A stretch of 64,000 bases of DNA from Adenophora triphylla var. japonica. Its lineage: Eukaryota; Streptophyta; Magnoliopsida; Asterales; Campanulaceae. Below, piece by piece: positions 33,697 through 45,479 of this stretch. The notes below the pieces were generated by a model. That model ran no database searches. It had not been told where the DNA came from and saw only the letters and a list, made by a program, of their open reading frames with translations. The stretch's first letter is position 1; each line of letters begins with the position of its first letter. A program made the position numbers and the translations under genes. The DNA is taken from contig JAFEMH010001456.1 in the NCBI GenBank assembly GCA_022495995.1, positions 227,501 to 291,500 on the forward strand. Reading direction: 5' to 3'.

Positions 33697-34355
33697 AAAT
33701 ACTTGGAAGCCTAGCTTCGGATATCATTGTTTTTCCGGCTTCGATCAAGGTCCTATTCTTTCTCTCAACTACACCATTTTGTTGCGGTGTACCAAAGGCG
33801 AGAAATTATGATCTATTCCATGATCATCACAAGATCTTGAGCAATTCCAAGATTTTTGAATTCGGTTCCATTATCTCGATCTCATACCGATGATGTCACA
33901 CTCTTTTTGGGTTTGCAGTAGACGGAATAATGCGGTGGCTACTTCATATGTATCATCTTTTGAAGCAAACATCTCCACCCAGGTATATCTTGAGAAGTCG
34001 TCTACAACAACCAAAGCATATCTGCTACCCCTAAACCGGCGGTAGTTGTGGGGCCAAACAGATCCATATGTAGCAACCGGAGGCACCTAGAAGTGGACAT
34101 GCGGGGCTTCTTTGCGGAAAGATTCTTTATGCCGTTTTCCCAATTGGCAGGCTATACATTTCCTTCCATGATCGGCAGACACCCGAGGTAAGCCGGCGAC
34201 AAGATTTTTATTGGCCGCTTGGATAGATATTTGAAGTTCAGTGATCGAGTCTCTTGTGCCATAGCCAGGAATTCTCACCGATGTTCTTAGCTACAAAACA
34301 AACATTAGTAACATTCGAGACATTGTTTAAATCTATAGCGTATACGTTACCTTTT
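33697..34355 (-). pseudogene. Element B integrase HHCC and core (frameshifted)
   Basis: Short frames carry CIACQLGKRHKESF (second half of the zinc-binding domain), then ALVVVDDFSRYTWVEMF (core strand near the first catalytic D) and part of the core up to the long pol frame. Several single-base losses separate them. The conserved order matches Copia integrase. Confidence 0.8.
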
Positions 34356-34781
34356 CTATATCCAAGTGAGAAGTGTTTCACCCGTAGCAATGTCTTTCAC
34401 ATAGCAGTTGGAAGAATTGAAAACACAATGCATACCTTTGTCACAAAATTGTGAAATAGAGAGAAGGTTGTGTTTTAGACCATCCACCAAAGATACCTTC
34501 TGTACAATTACTGTACCTCTTTTGATGGATCCTCGACCGATAATTTTACCCTTTGCGTTGTCACCAAAGACAACTGGAGGACCAGATGCTTCTTCCAGAT
34601 CGGTTAGGAGATCGGCATGACCAGTCATATGCCTAGAGCATCCACTGTCCATAATCCAAACATCCTTACCGGCATCGGTTGAGGCCATTAAGCATTCCTG
34701 AAATAAAACAGTAAGCTTATGGTCCCCCTTATTCTTTTGGGTCCAAAGAGTTAGTTCCTCTTTGGCAGCCATACTGGCCAC
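34356..34781 (-). pseudogene. Element B aspartic protease
   Basis: The frame shows VWIMDSGCSRHMTG, the Copia protease active site, followed by VVFGDNAKGKIIGRGSI and HNLLSISQFCDKG, the normal second half. It is open through the whole domain and overlaps the end of the upstream gag frame by 31 bp, a frameshift rather than a designed overlap. Confidence 0.85.
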
Positions 34782-36613
34782 CCACCTGAGCTTTTAGACT
34801 CAGTGGGTCCAGATAGGTGCTTCAAGAGGCATTCATAAGCCTTGTGACCAATAAAACCACAATTTACACATTTATTAGAAGATGGCTGAGGAGGCTTAGA
34901 TGAATTGATGTTCAATTTTGCCAATGCTTCAGAGGGATTAACTGATTGAGCAGAGACAGATCCTTTGGGGACGAAGGTGATGGATTTACCTTTGTTAACC
35001 TGTTGCATCGGTTTAGGAATGGCTTTACCGGTTAGGTTGCCTTTACCGGTTGGGTGACCTGCGACTGTTGTCTGATCGGTCATACCCTTACCGGTGTCGG
35101 TTACCTTACCGGTTGAGGATTCCTGACCTGCAACATGATCAACAATTTTAATTCCACCTTTGCTGTTCCCATCACTAAGTGGGACATATTGTCCTAACTC
35201 AGGATCAGCTACCTCGGTCCATTGAGATTTGTTTTTGCTCAGATAGGCTTTCATCTGTACCCGTCCATTAGGATAGGTGTGAGGGACAGATTTGAAAGGT
35301 TTGGTTAACTCCTTGTTAATCATTTTGGATTGAGCATCATCAAATTTGCCTATCAAGTTCTCAGAGACAGACTCCTTAACTGGTTTGTCTTTGCTGTCAA
35401 TGTCATCACTGAGTTAAAACTTATACCGGTAGTTACATCTCGGTTAGGAGATAACCGATCTTGAATGATGGTCTCCAAACGGCGGTTCGTGATTTTGAAA
35501 ACGTGTCAATTGTTTTATGAAGAGAGTTATTTCTTGACACAAGATCAGCAATTTGACAAACAGAAATGTTTAGTCTCTCAGTGAGTTCTTGATTGTCCTT
35601 CTTCAACTGATCTGACTCTAGCTTACTTTCTTTCAAAGTTTTTATTTCAGCTTTCAAAGAATCATTTTCAGTAGTGATTACTTTAAAATTATCAACCATG
35701 ATTTTGTGAGCTTCATTTAATTTTTCAAAATCGGAGAAGAGCTCATTCATCACCTCTGCCATTTCAGACTTTGACATATTGGGCATAGGGTCAACAAATA
35801 GGGCTGAGAGGAAGAGGATGATGGTTCAAAATTGGGATCAAAATTTGGTAGTGAAGATATCGGTTGAGGGCTAGGTTCGGTTAGAGGCTTTAAGTGAATC
35901 GGTCGGGTCTCAAGCGTCGGTTGATAGGAAGCAATCGGCAAGGCTTGAGCTTGATAGGTCGGTTGGATTGGTTGCATCAGCGGTCTGAGAGTGGGCAAGG
36001 TTTTGGACTGACCATAAAGGGATCCACCTATGTTTTGAATTTTGAAATTATAGGGGTTACCTGCATCTGCCTTGGGAGTTGAAATGGGTTCATCAAAGAA
36101 TGTCAAGGGAGATCTCATAGGCGGAGTCTGATCAACATAGGATGATTGTTCATTGGAATTGGGGTGTCTAAAAACAGGAGTTTGCAGGGAGATGGGTTTT
36201 TCATAGGTTCCATCCATAGCAACAAAACTGACATCAGCATCTTCATCTGAGTCAGCATAGTCAGCTTCTTCATTCTCAGAGTCGGTCTCAAACCAAACTG
36301 GCATAGCTTTTTCAGTTCCATCCTCGGCAACTAAGCTCTTAGATTTAGATCTAGGGAATTTCTTGAATGGTTTCTTCCTCAAAAATTCATATTTAGGTTG
36401 AGGGCATTTGGAGGCAAAATGGCCGGGTTTTCTACAATTGTAACACACAAGCTCACCTTGGGCATTCTTTCCGTCGGTTGAGGTTGAGGTTTGGCCTTTC
36501 TTTTGGAAGTTCCTGCATCTATGGAAGGATGAGGCTTTGGGTTGAAATGATTTCTTTGTGGGATTTCTTAAAATCCTTAAACTTTCGTAGTTTCGCGAAT
36601 GCGGCAAATTCAT
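34751..36613 (-). pseudogene. Element B gag C-terminal part with two zinc knuckles
   Basis: Three frames in a row: 36613-35750 with CYNCRKPGHFASKC (perfect CCHC), 35786-35433 with a Lys/Glu/Leu coiled coil, and 35356-34751 with CVNCGFIGHKAYEC (second CCHC). TGK-type peptides near 35030-35110 are encoded by the CCGGTAA family motif. Two frameshifts separate the parts. Two knuckles in one Gag fit SIRE-like elements. Confidence 0.82.
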
Positions 36614-36781
36614 CCTCTACCTCAAGAGGTGTGTTAGAAGAGGTATTGGCTAGAGTTGGTTGAGGCCGAGATGTTGAGGAGAGTCATTGGTGGTAATTTG
36701 GCTGGTAAGCATAGAAGAACCAGTGGAAGATCTCGATCCGAGCCGGCAGAGATAGATTTTTAAATTGTTTTTGAACTCCAC

Positions 36782-37501
36782 TCACCGGTTGAGCTCTTCC
36801 TCATATAGAAACAAAGTAGACACAATGTTCAGGATATGAGTAGTATTCAAATCACGGCATTCTTTCAAAATAGCAACCTTCACATGCCACAAGTCTCCAA
36901 GAGAATTGAGGAATCTCATGTTTAGGTCTTTCATGGTATAGACTCTACCTAAAGATGCACAAGAGTTACTCACCTCGCAGAATCGGTCGTACGTTTCCTT
37001 CATTGTCTCATTTGGATTCTTCTTGAAGGACTCAAACTCAGCAACGCTTTTGTAGAGTCTGTTGTCCTTGGCCACTTGATCTCCTTCAAAGTATCTGAGA
37101 AGACTTTGCCATACTTGTTGAGCGGTCTCATAGCATTGTACTTGTTTGTACAGTCTGTCATCAAGTCCTGAGGTTATTATATGCAATGCTTTTCGGTCTA
37201 AGGAATCACAAAGTTTGTCATCCTCAGTCCATTCTTCACGAGGTTTTGGCACATAAGTTTCATAAACCTCAAAGTCTTGTTCAGACTCTCTATCTGCATG
37301 ATCCATGAGAGGAGTTTTGGGTGCTCTTGTTGCAAGATTGATTTTCAGGGGTGTCATTGGACCATCTCTGACTACAGTAGTTAACCTATCATCTATTGAA
37401 TCCAAGTACCACATGATTCTGTTTTTCCATACTGGAAATTCGTTATCGTTCAACATGGGAACGGATGTCAAGTTGTATGTTTGCATGATTTTTCCTGCCA
37501 T
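36782..37501 (-). CDS. gag: Element B gag N-terminal domain
   Basis: A 239-residue frame starts about 60 bp after the primer site with MAGKIMQTYNLTSVPMLND, the usual Copia Gag leader, then VWKNRIMWYLDS and a UBN2-type helical body (CYETAQQVWQSLLRYFEG, NETMKETYDRFCE). Gag forms the virus-like particle. The frame ends at 36782 and gag continues, out of frame, toward 36613. Confidence 0.85.
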   Translation of the reverse strand: MAGKIMQTYNLTSVPMLNDNEFPVWKNRIMWYLDSIDDRLTTVVRDGPMTPLKINLATRAPKTPLMDHADRESEQDFEVYETYVPKPREEWTEDDKLCDSLDRKALHIITSGLDDRLYKQVQCYETAQQVWQSLLRYFEGDQVAKDNRLYKSVAEFESFKKNPNETMKETYDRFCEVSNSCASLGRVYTMKDLNMRFLNSLGDLWHVKVAILKECRDLNTTHILNIVSTLFLYEEELNR

Positions 37502-37559
37502 TTTGGAATTGGCAATTCAAGCGGTTAAGCTTGGAAAAATGATTTTCGAAAATTGTAGG

Positions 37560-37571
37560 CTCTGATACCAA
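37560..37571 (-). other. Primer-binding site of element B
   Basis: TGGTATCAGAGC on the minus strand, two bases inside the 5' LTR; exact complement of the initiator Met tRNA 3' end. Confidence 0.95.
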
Positions 37572-37572
37572 T

Positions 37573-38968
37573 TGTTAGGTCCCAAATGGTAGGAATCAGG
37601 CTACAGGGGGGGGTGAATAGCCTGTCAATAACTTTTTACTAAAACTTCTTTTGAAAAGCTTTAGCTCACCGGTAAGTGATTTTGCACAGCGGAAATTAAG
37701 TTTTCAGTTTAGAGAAAAAGGCAAACCGGTAAGACAAAATATCATGCAAGTCAAGACAAAAATTATTTCCAAGTAAGACAAACAAAATGAGCAGTAAGTG
37801 AAGTCAATAGGTTGTGACCAGTTGAGAGATTATCAACTGATTACAACTACACAACAGAAAACAAGCAAAGCAATAAATGACACAATGTTTGAAGAGGTTC
37901 ACAGTGTTAAATAACTGCTACGTCCTCTACCAAGTTTGGTCAGAACTTGGATTTGTGAAGGTGCACTACTTTATTAATGGATTCTACCTATTACAAGTTG
38001 CAAGCCAATGATTGAAAGGCTGCCAAACTAGAGGTGACCACTAATGGGTCGTGCTACAACAAAAACCTGGTGTTTTCTAGAGATGTGCTCACAAGCTGAG
38101 CTGATTTCTCTAGGGTGTTGTGTGTGAATCAATCAATGTGTTCCATGAGTAGTCTAATGGAGGAACACTACAGAATTGATTGAGGTGCCAGTGTATAAGT
38201 CCTAACAGAGATGTCTAGTGAATAAAGGGACTTGCTTTGAATGCCTTGAACTAGAGAATGTGCAGGTTGGTAGTTCAAAGCAACTCACTCTCAAGAATCA
38301 TAAATGCACCAACCTTCTTCAATGCTCCGGGGAAACTATTTATAGTGAACTTTGAAAAGGAGCCGTTGTCTTTGAAGAGGTTGCAATGATGACTTGGACT
38401 GGCAGGCATTAAATGGGAAGATCCTTGCATTAAATGCCTGAGATTTGGATAGAGAGGATTTCCAGAGATAGATGGGGCTCTGTGAGTACTGGTTACTTGA
38501 CATTCTCAAAGAAGGTACTGATTTGCTGCAGAGATGTCATGTCAGCATGCTTGCTTTACCAACTTTAGCTAAAGTTGATGGCTTGGTAGTTGGGAACAAT
38601 TAATGCATCGGCAAGCTGCTAACCGGAGGAAGCTTGAAGAGTACGCCTTAACCGGTAAAGTGATATGACCGGTAACAGAGGTGCCGGCCCGGTAACTCAA
38701 CTGGTAAGTTAGCTCAACCGGTAAGAGGAGCTTTGACCGGTAACTGACTCCAACCGGTAACTCACACATTGCTGATGGAAATTCTCAGGTCTTCAAGTCA
38801 TCAAAATCTTGAGAAAAATACATAGCAAAAACACTGGGCACTAGCACTAAGGGATCCTATGGTACATAGAAAAATTCTATTTTGATCTAATTAAATTAGG
38901 GGTCCTCATTAATGCTTGTTATGATTGGGATTAAGCAATTCTAAGCCAAAGCATATATTTGACTAACA
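37573..38968 (-). repeat. 5' LTR of Copia element B
   Basis: 1,396 bp, nearly identical to 24372-25767. Minus-strand TATA box CTATAAATAG at 38336-38345; the CCGGTAA cluster recurs at about 38640-38765. Confidence 0.95.
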
Positions 38969-41045
38969 CATCCAAAAAACCAAAGCTGCTTCTCCCCATG
39001 TCTAGCAAAGTCGCCGATTGGGATAACCATGTTATTAGGGTTGAGAGTCGCCAAGGCTGGGAATTCCAATCTCCTTGCAAGGACCCAACTTCATCATATC
39101 CTGTTCAACAATACGAGTGGACCCAGGCTTTGATCAAGCGCCTAGAGGCATTTGCCGAGGTGGGGCTCCTTAACTGGAAGGCCATAGAATCTTCCGATCA
39201 ATACTATGTCCAGGCTGGATTGATGCCGGGGCCAAAGGATGGGGTGGTTCCCCTCGTCACCGTCAAGAGGGGAAGGCGTTTTAACGACTGGACCGTACAC
39301 CCTGGCCTCGTATTTCATGAGGGTTGTATTAGATGCAAGACCCGTCCCCTAGATTAGTGTCTGGAGGAAATAGATGTTGTTGGATGTAAATATTTAACTT
39401 ATACTTTATAATTTTTGCATTGTTGTAATTTTCCTCCTGCTCGTACTTAACAATCTCTTCCTTGTCTTTGCAGTTTTAACCACCGAGGAAGAAGCAGCAC
39501 TAGCCATGAAGAGACTAAGTCCCATGGAACTGGTGAAATAGAAGAGGAAGCAAGTCAAGAAGTCTGGCTTGGTAGAGAGGAGAGAAGAAGCCAATGCTCG
39601 CAACCTGATACTTAGTGCTCAGGGTGATCAACCCCTTCCTTTCAAACCACACGGGGAGGTAACTGCCGAGGAGAATGTGTCCGAGGAGCGGGCAAACCCA
39701 GCAACCGGGGAGGGGGATGGCCCCCGTGTTGGTGCCGAGGAGGTTGGAGTCGAGGAGACAAGCCTCGTCCCAAGGAAATCTGGCTCCAAAAGATCCCAAG
39801 CTGCTAGTGCCGAGGAGCCCGCAGCCAAGAGGGCAACTGTTAGTGGGACTTCCAATGCTGAGGCTCCTCCCCCCTTAACCATCCAGACCGTCAAAACTTA
39901 TGATGAGGCCGACGAGCTAGCTAAGAGCATGGCCATCAACGTTCCCTGTCTTAGGGGTCTTCCTCTGCAAATTTGGGAGGGACCCTTGGTGAGGTTGGAC
40001 CGAGCTCCCGTTCAGCGAGCTATGGATGAGGAGGCTTATGAGGCCCTCGTCAAAGAGGCTCCTAGCGAGGATACCTTGCTTTGCCGCAAAGGGCTCTTAA
40101 TTGCCGAGGTGAATGTTTCTTCTTCTCGGTCATATTGAGTTTGAGATTTGCTTATATTTCTAACATTGATTTCTCTTTCAGTTGGCTTCCGTCACGGCTT
40201 ACGAGAACGTCTTGGCCAAGACAAAAGCCAGGCGCCTGACTGAGGCCAAGAATGCCCAGGCGAAGGGTGTGGCTGATAAGGCTTCCTTGGTTAAGCTTTT
40301 GAAAGCCAAAGAAGCCGAGCTTGAAGCTGCTCAGGCCAAGGTTGAGGCCGAAGTGAAGAGAGCCGAGGAAGCTCGTGCTCAGGCCAAGGATGCCAGAGAT
40401 AACGCCGAGGACCAACTCCGGCTAAAAAACGCTGAGGTGGAGGAGGCGAAGAAGGCTAAGGCCGAGGTCCAAACAAGGGCCGAGGAAGCTGAGGCCAAAT
40501 GCCGAGGGTTTGAGGCTACCCTTACTGAAAGGGAAGAGGAGGTTGTTGCCCATTTTAAGAATAGCCAAGCTTTCAAGGATGCCATGATGGCTAGCTCGGC
40601 CTTTCAGGATGCCGTGGATGAGCAAACGGCAACCATGTTTGAAGATGGATATCTCCACCTGGCCCGTAGCATCTTGGCTGACCCCTCCACCGGCTTGGAC
40701 ATTAACAAGGTGGCCATGCTGATTTGCCGGGATCAATATGGCGAGGAAGTTAGGGCTCTCCACCACTTGGTTCCCTTCTCTGAGAATAACTTGGAAATAA
40801 TAGCTGAGAAGGATGCTCAAGCATGCCGAGAAGTGTGGAAGCCAGCCTCTGTTGTTCCCGGCAATCTCAAAGCCTTGGTGGAGGCGATCCAGGATGAGGG
40901 AGAGCCTGAGGACATGGAAGCCGAGGTCGGGGGAGGAGAGACCGAGAAGACTGATGCCCTCACTGACCAAACTGTTCTTCCTCCCCCTGGCTCTATTACT
41001 GAGGAGTGGCTTGAGAAGTCTTTTAATGATGGCAAGCAAACTTAG
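38969..41045 (+). pseudogene. Tat antisense extra ORF, 3' exons (coiled-coil C-terminus)
   Basis: This continues the protein interrupted at 24371. Exon 2 ends at 39385, exon 3 spans 39474-40108 and exon 4 40182-41045; each intron has GT...CAG ends and each junction keeps frame, giving about 912 codons in total with the 5' part. Domains: the rest of the globular region (VADWDNHVIRVESRQGW), a Glu/Pro/Ala linker, then a long Ala/Glu/Lys coiled coil (about 40260-40520) and a helical tail. Two in-frame TAG codons (39355, 39539) break it now; the second has the look of CAG to TAG. Confidence 0.72.
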
Positions 41046-42068
41046 ATAGGATTTTTCTTTTCCTTTTCTTGCTTTTTGTAATAGATGGTCGGATTTGTAC
41101 TTTTCTTTGAACATCAATGAAAATATCCTCTTGTCTTAATTCATATTCTTTCAATGAATTTGTTTGTGTTTCTGTATGCTAGGCATAGGCACCAGATTTG
41201 TGAAGGGGGGATCCAAGGAGGGTCCCTCGTTCCCTAATTGTTGAGCAAGTGGTTAGGCCGAGGAAGGACTCCTCGGCTTTAACTGTACTCTAAGTCATAT
41301 AGGTCGAGGAAGGACTCCTCGGCTTTGACTGTTGGGTGATTTCTTCTTTTTTCGTCACCTTATGTCGAGGAAGATGACTCGTGCACAGGTTTCAAACGTG
41401 CTGCCTTCAAGTCGTAGTGACAAGGTGTTTCCTTGTCTTGACGTGAGGCAAGTCATTAGGCCGAGGAAGGACTCCTCGGCTTTGACTGTGACTTGTAATC
41501 CTGAATCAAGGCGGACCCTTGTTAGGATGTATGGTAAGCCATTAGGCCGAGGAGGACCCTCGGTCTTGGCTGTTATGTTTGTAATCCAGAATCAAGGCGG
41601 ACCCTTGTTAGGATATATAGTAAGCCATTAGGCCGAGGAGGACCCTCGGTCTTGGTTGTTATGTTTGTAATCCAGAATCAAGGCGGACCCTTGTTAGGAT
41701 GTATGGTAAGCCATTAAGCCGAGGAGGACCCTCAGTCTTGGCTGTTATGTTTATAATCCTGAATCAAGGCGGACCCTTGATAGGATGTAAGGTAAGCCAT
41801 TAGGCCGAGGAGGACCCTCGGTCTTGGCTGTTGTACTTGTGATCTTAAATCAAGGCGGACCCTCGTCAAGATGTAAGGTGTATGTTTCGAAGAGTCGGGG
41901 ATAAAGTCCTCATCTTCTGGTGATTGTGTGAAGAGTTGATAGTTGCTTTGTACGTTGGAAGAAACTGCTTTCGTAAAACTGAAATGCGATTACATCGAAC
42001 TGCAATCCTATCAACTAAAAAGTAAAAGACGAAAAACAAGAAACTAATCTACTGCAAATTAAACTAGA
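41046..42068. other. Tat element spacer with tandem repeats
   Basis: Non-coding DNA between the antisense ORF stop and the integrase stop. Contains the palindrome-bearing units CCGAGGAAGGACTCCTCGG at about 41254, 41303 and 41459, and the 86-bp tandem array described separately. From 41880 to 42068 nothing further was recognised. Confidence 0.65.
41457..41885. repeat. 86-bp tandem repeat array in Tat element
   Basis: Five units begin at 41457, 41543, 41629, 41715 and 41801, exactly 86 bp apart. Each starts TAGGCCGAGGA, contains CCTCGGTCTT (first unit CCTCGGCTTT), and then AATCAAGGCGGACCCT and TAGGATGTA. The CCGAGG...CCTCGG pair makes each unit a small foldback. It lies between the two convergent coding regions (antisense ORF and integrase). 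Confidence 0.9.
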
Positions 42069-42552
42069 CTAGTGATAATATTTTCTAAGGTTGTCGGAGT
42101 GCCATGGATGCTTGAGATCTTTCCCCTCCTTGGTCTTCAATATGTAGGTCCCTTCTCGAATGACTTGAGTGATGATATAGGGACCTTCCCAATTTGGGGA
42201 GAGCTTGTTTTGTTCTGCCTTCCGACCAGTGGCCTCAATCTTTCTAAGTACCCAATCGCCTACTTGGAATACTCTTCTGATGACCCTTTTGTCGTGATAC
42301 GCCTTGGTCCTTTGCTTGTAATTCACCATCCTAATCTGCGCAGCCAGTCGTTTCTCATCTATCAGGTCTAGGTCTAGGAGCCTATTAACCTTGTTGACTT
42401 GCTCATCATAATGGGAGTTTCTCACGGTAGGGATGGCCATCTCTGCTGGTGCCATAGCCTCAAAACCGAAGGTTAGTGCGAATGGGGTTTCCCCGGTTGG
42501 CCCCCGGGTGGTTGTGCGAACAACCCATAAGTGTAAGTGCTCCAATTTGAGT
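42069..42552 (-). pseudogene. Tat element integrase C-terminal end
   Basis: Begins around VVRTTTRGPTGETPFALTFG, the conserved last helix of the integrase core, then KVNRLLDLDLIDEKR and the C-terminal module LSPNWEGPYIITQV, ending SDNLRKYYH. Everything upstream (RT, RNase H, integrase zinc and most of the core) is missing at the junction with the Ogre LTR at 42553. Confidence 0.88.
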
Positions 42553-44251
42553 TGTTAGTATTTTCGTTAGAAAATTAACGAAAGCCCTAACATTTCTAAT
42601 ATTTCTAACAATTCCTAACTTTTCTAACAAAGCAAGGGTAAAGTAGGGATTGCTATTTAAAGATAAACCAAGAAAAGAATCTCACAAAAGCAAAAGAAAG
42701 GTCAAAAACCCGAAATAGAAGCTGCTGGAACAAAAACTGGTTGCTTAATTTGAAAAATATTCTTCCTGTCCAAAGCCTGGAGCAGCATTTAATGAACCAG
42801 GCACGCTTACAATCGGATCCGCGCGGACATCTCTGTAATTTCAGAGGGCTATAAATTGAACCCCTCAGTTTCATTTTCAAGGGACAACAACTTAATTCAC
42901 AGCTGCACCTTGGCAAAAATACTTGAGAAAATAGTGAGAATTCCCTTGAATTGTCACTCATTTCTCTTGATTATCTTCCCAAATCACAAATCATCAAACA
43001 CTTTCAAAATTCAAAAACCAAACACAAACACTAAAGAAGATAGGTATAACCTCCTTCTCCTTACCCTAAATCTCTCTCATCCATGCATGCATCTCATACT
43101 TTGAAGATGTAATTTGTTCATTTCTTGCCCTAGATCCAAGAGGATCACCATGGAAGTTCATCTCCATGGATGATCCTCTACGAGGATCAACATTCCTTTC
43201 AAAGTGTCTTTACTTACTTGCAAACACATTTTCAAAACCCTAAAAAATCATTTTCATACACAAAATCTTTCTTTCAAAGGATAAAATTCCCCTTCCCAAG
43301 CAAATGAAATGCTTAAAGTCCTAATGTACCCCAAGGATAGCTTGATATAGTAGATCACCACTAAAATGTTTAGTGATCACTAATCAAAGCTTAGGGAAAT
43401 GAGAACAAGCTTGGATGCCAAACCCCCTTAAAATCATGTTCTTCTTCAAGAGGAAGTTGCTGTCCAGTAGCCTTTCTCTAAGACCTCTGTCCATGGTCTA
43501 ATTTTTTGGACACAGATAAACTTAAAATCTGGTGTTGACTACAAAACACTTTTTGTATCCAACATCCATAGATTTCCAGACATATTTTTACTTTATTTTT
43601 TGCGTTAGTGAAACTCCCATTTTCAAATTATCTTTTAAAGGTCAGTTCATCAGTCTCTGGAAGTCCAGATTTCATATCTGAGATTTCCAGAAGGTTTTGG
43701 TCCACCAAATCATCTCCAAAGGGAAAAGTTCTTTTACAGAAGCCTTATTTAAGGTGTTTTGAACAACTTTCATTCTCGGACTTTCCCCATATTCTGAAAT
43801 TTTTAAGCCCTTAAACCCATTTTAAAATCAAGTGTCCACTGCCTTTTTCATTCTGGCAGAATTGATTTTCAACTTCAAAAAATCTTTTGAGTACCAAAAC
43901 TCAACCCTAAAATCCTACCAAAAATCATGGGACTTGTTTAATGTATTACAAAGAGTTCCAAATTTTTAGTTTTCTCAGTTTTGATTTATTTTGGCCAAAG
44001 TAACACACACACACACACACACAAATGGTTTCTAAAGCTTGGAAGACTCGTTTTACGAGGCATTCCGGGTGAACACTAACGTTCTTCCCGGCATGTAACG
44101 TGACCTCCGAACCCAAATCTCTCATCTCGGGCATTTTTCAAAGTTTTGGCCCTTAAAACAAAATGGCGTGGCGACTCCGTTTTCCGGTTTTATTTGGTTT
44201 TCAAAGAAACGAAAAACCAAAAAAAAATTTCCGCGGTAGCACATCGTTACA
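42553..44251 (+). repeat. Left LTR of Ogre element
   Basis: About 1.7 kb, starting TGTTAGTATT and ending CATCGTTACA one base before the primer site. Possible TATA box CTATAAATTG at 42849-42858. Near its 3' end GGCGTGGCGACTCCG (44164-44178) repeats the primer-site core. A CA microsatellite lies at 44003-44022. No partner LTR exists in the window, so the left border is inferred from TG and the break in Tat homology. Confidence 0.75.
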
Positions 44252-44252
44252 G

Positions 44253-44270
44253 TGGCGACTCCGCTGGGGA
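44253..44270 (+). other. Primer-binding site of Ogre element, Arg tRNA type
   Basis: TGGCGACTCCGCTGGGGA is the characteristic primer site of Ogre elements. Confidence 0.9.
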
Positions 44271-45479
44271 GCTATAAGTTTTATCTTTTCAAAAAAAAAA
44301 AGAGAAACTTTTGAGGGTCAAGCTTCCGTCCCGGCATTTGAAATCATTTGTTGTGTGTGTGTGTTGGTTTTGCACATTTCGTGTTGTTTTGGCCGCCTCG
44401 GAAAAGTCAAAATCTTGACTATCGGACCCGTTGCCTTGTATTTTGAATTATGTGCTTATGTGTTATTTGCTTTCAAAAAAAAAATTTAAAAAAAAAAAAT
44501 TCAAAAAAAAAAAAAGGATTTTCCAAAAAAAAAAAAAGCTTCAAAAAAATTTTTTTTTTCAAAAAAAAATCATTTTCAAATCATTTTGTGCATGCATCAT
44601 ACTTTTTAAGACACATAAAAATTTCTATTTTACTCAGAAAAAGAAGATAGACTGCTCGCACACTACGCGCACTTTACCGGACACTGCACACTACGTCCCT
44701 AACCCGGGGAAATCCCTGTCGCGGCCCGTTTGGTCTTATTACGCTTCTCGGTGCAAGCACGGACTACCCAAATATCCCATGGAGCCTCGTGTCGACCATG
44801 CACTTGTCCGTGACACACTTTGTCCGAGACCCGGTTGGTTTTTAGTCTGGTTTGTGTCATGCCCTGTCTGTGTATAGACCTTTCCTTTCAAGCCTTAGTC
44901 GGCCTACCAAGTCAATATCTTTCGGGACCCTAATCAGTCGAAGTCCTGCCGGTTTTCCGTCACGGGCTTTGATCAGATATTGACTGGCGCCTTGACTTTG
45001 ACTCTGACTGGCACAAATTATACACCGACTCCCAGCATGACACTGAGTCATCAAGGATTAACGATTATTCCATGCCTAATTACGGCTTAACTGACGACGA
45101 GTCAAGATCAATTGTGGACATTTATCAGCCCGAACCATGCCGGCTTTTCGTCGAGCCCTCGGACATGATCTTGACTTTGACGTCAGCTTTGTCCTTAATT
45201 TACATCGAATGCTCGTTAAGACTCGATTACCCGCCAGACTTTTAGGATCGTTTTTCCTTTCGGTCGGTGGGACCCGCTTGCCCTATAGGACCCTCGCCCG
45301 GGGCTGTCCGCCTTGGGAGGTCGAAATACAGGTGGAATACGAGGGGCTTATAGACGTAGTGATGGGGTCCACTGATCCAGGATCCAGAGTAGTTTGCGAA
45401 AAAGAAGAGCAAGCTTTTCCAACCGCTTAGGTTAATAAAACATGTTTTAAGTAAACAAGAACAGATAACTGCATGTTGC
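44271..45479 (+). other. Ogre leader region
   Basis: About 1.2 kb untranslated leader, with A-rich low-complexity DNA (44476-44570). A 97-codon frame at 45137-45430 is not recognised and could be a remnant of the additional ORF1 that Ogre elements carry before gag. Confidence 0.5.

Larger units (their letters stand above)
24372..38968 (-). mobile_element. Ty1/Copia LTR retrotransposon, element B, with long 3' extra ORF
   Basis: A 14.6 kb element with two 1,396 bp LTRs flanked by catca (24367-24371) and catcc (38969-38973). On the minus strand: LTR, canonical Met-tRNA primer site, gag with two CCHC knuckles, protease, integrase, an intact RT/RNase H frame, a motif-rich spacer, an extra ORF with own TATA box, 3' LTR. 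Layout and 3' extension suggest the SIRE-type lineage. LTRs differ at only a few positions by eye, so it is the youngest insertion here. It interrupts the Tat antisense ORF. Confidence 0.95.

Noticed and set aside
40377..41117. Long minus-strand frames opposite the coiled-coil exon
   Set aside because: They are antisense to a highly biased Ala/Glu/Lys coiled coil and have no conserved blocks.
41457..41885. CRISPR-like array
   Set aside because: Units are contiguous 86-bp tandem repeats without variable spacers, in a plant retrotransposon.
44450..44650. Lys/Phe-rich frames in the A-rich stretch
   Set aside because: They come from homopolymer A runs in the Ogre leader; no coding signal.
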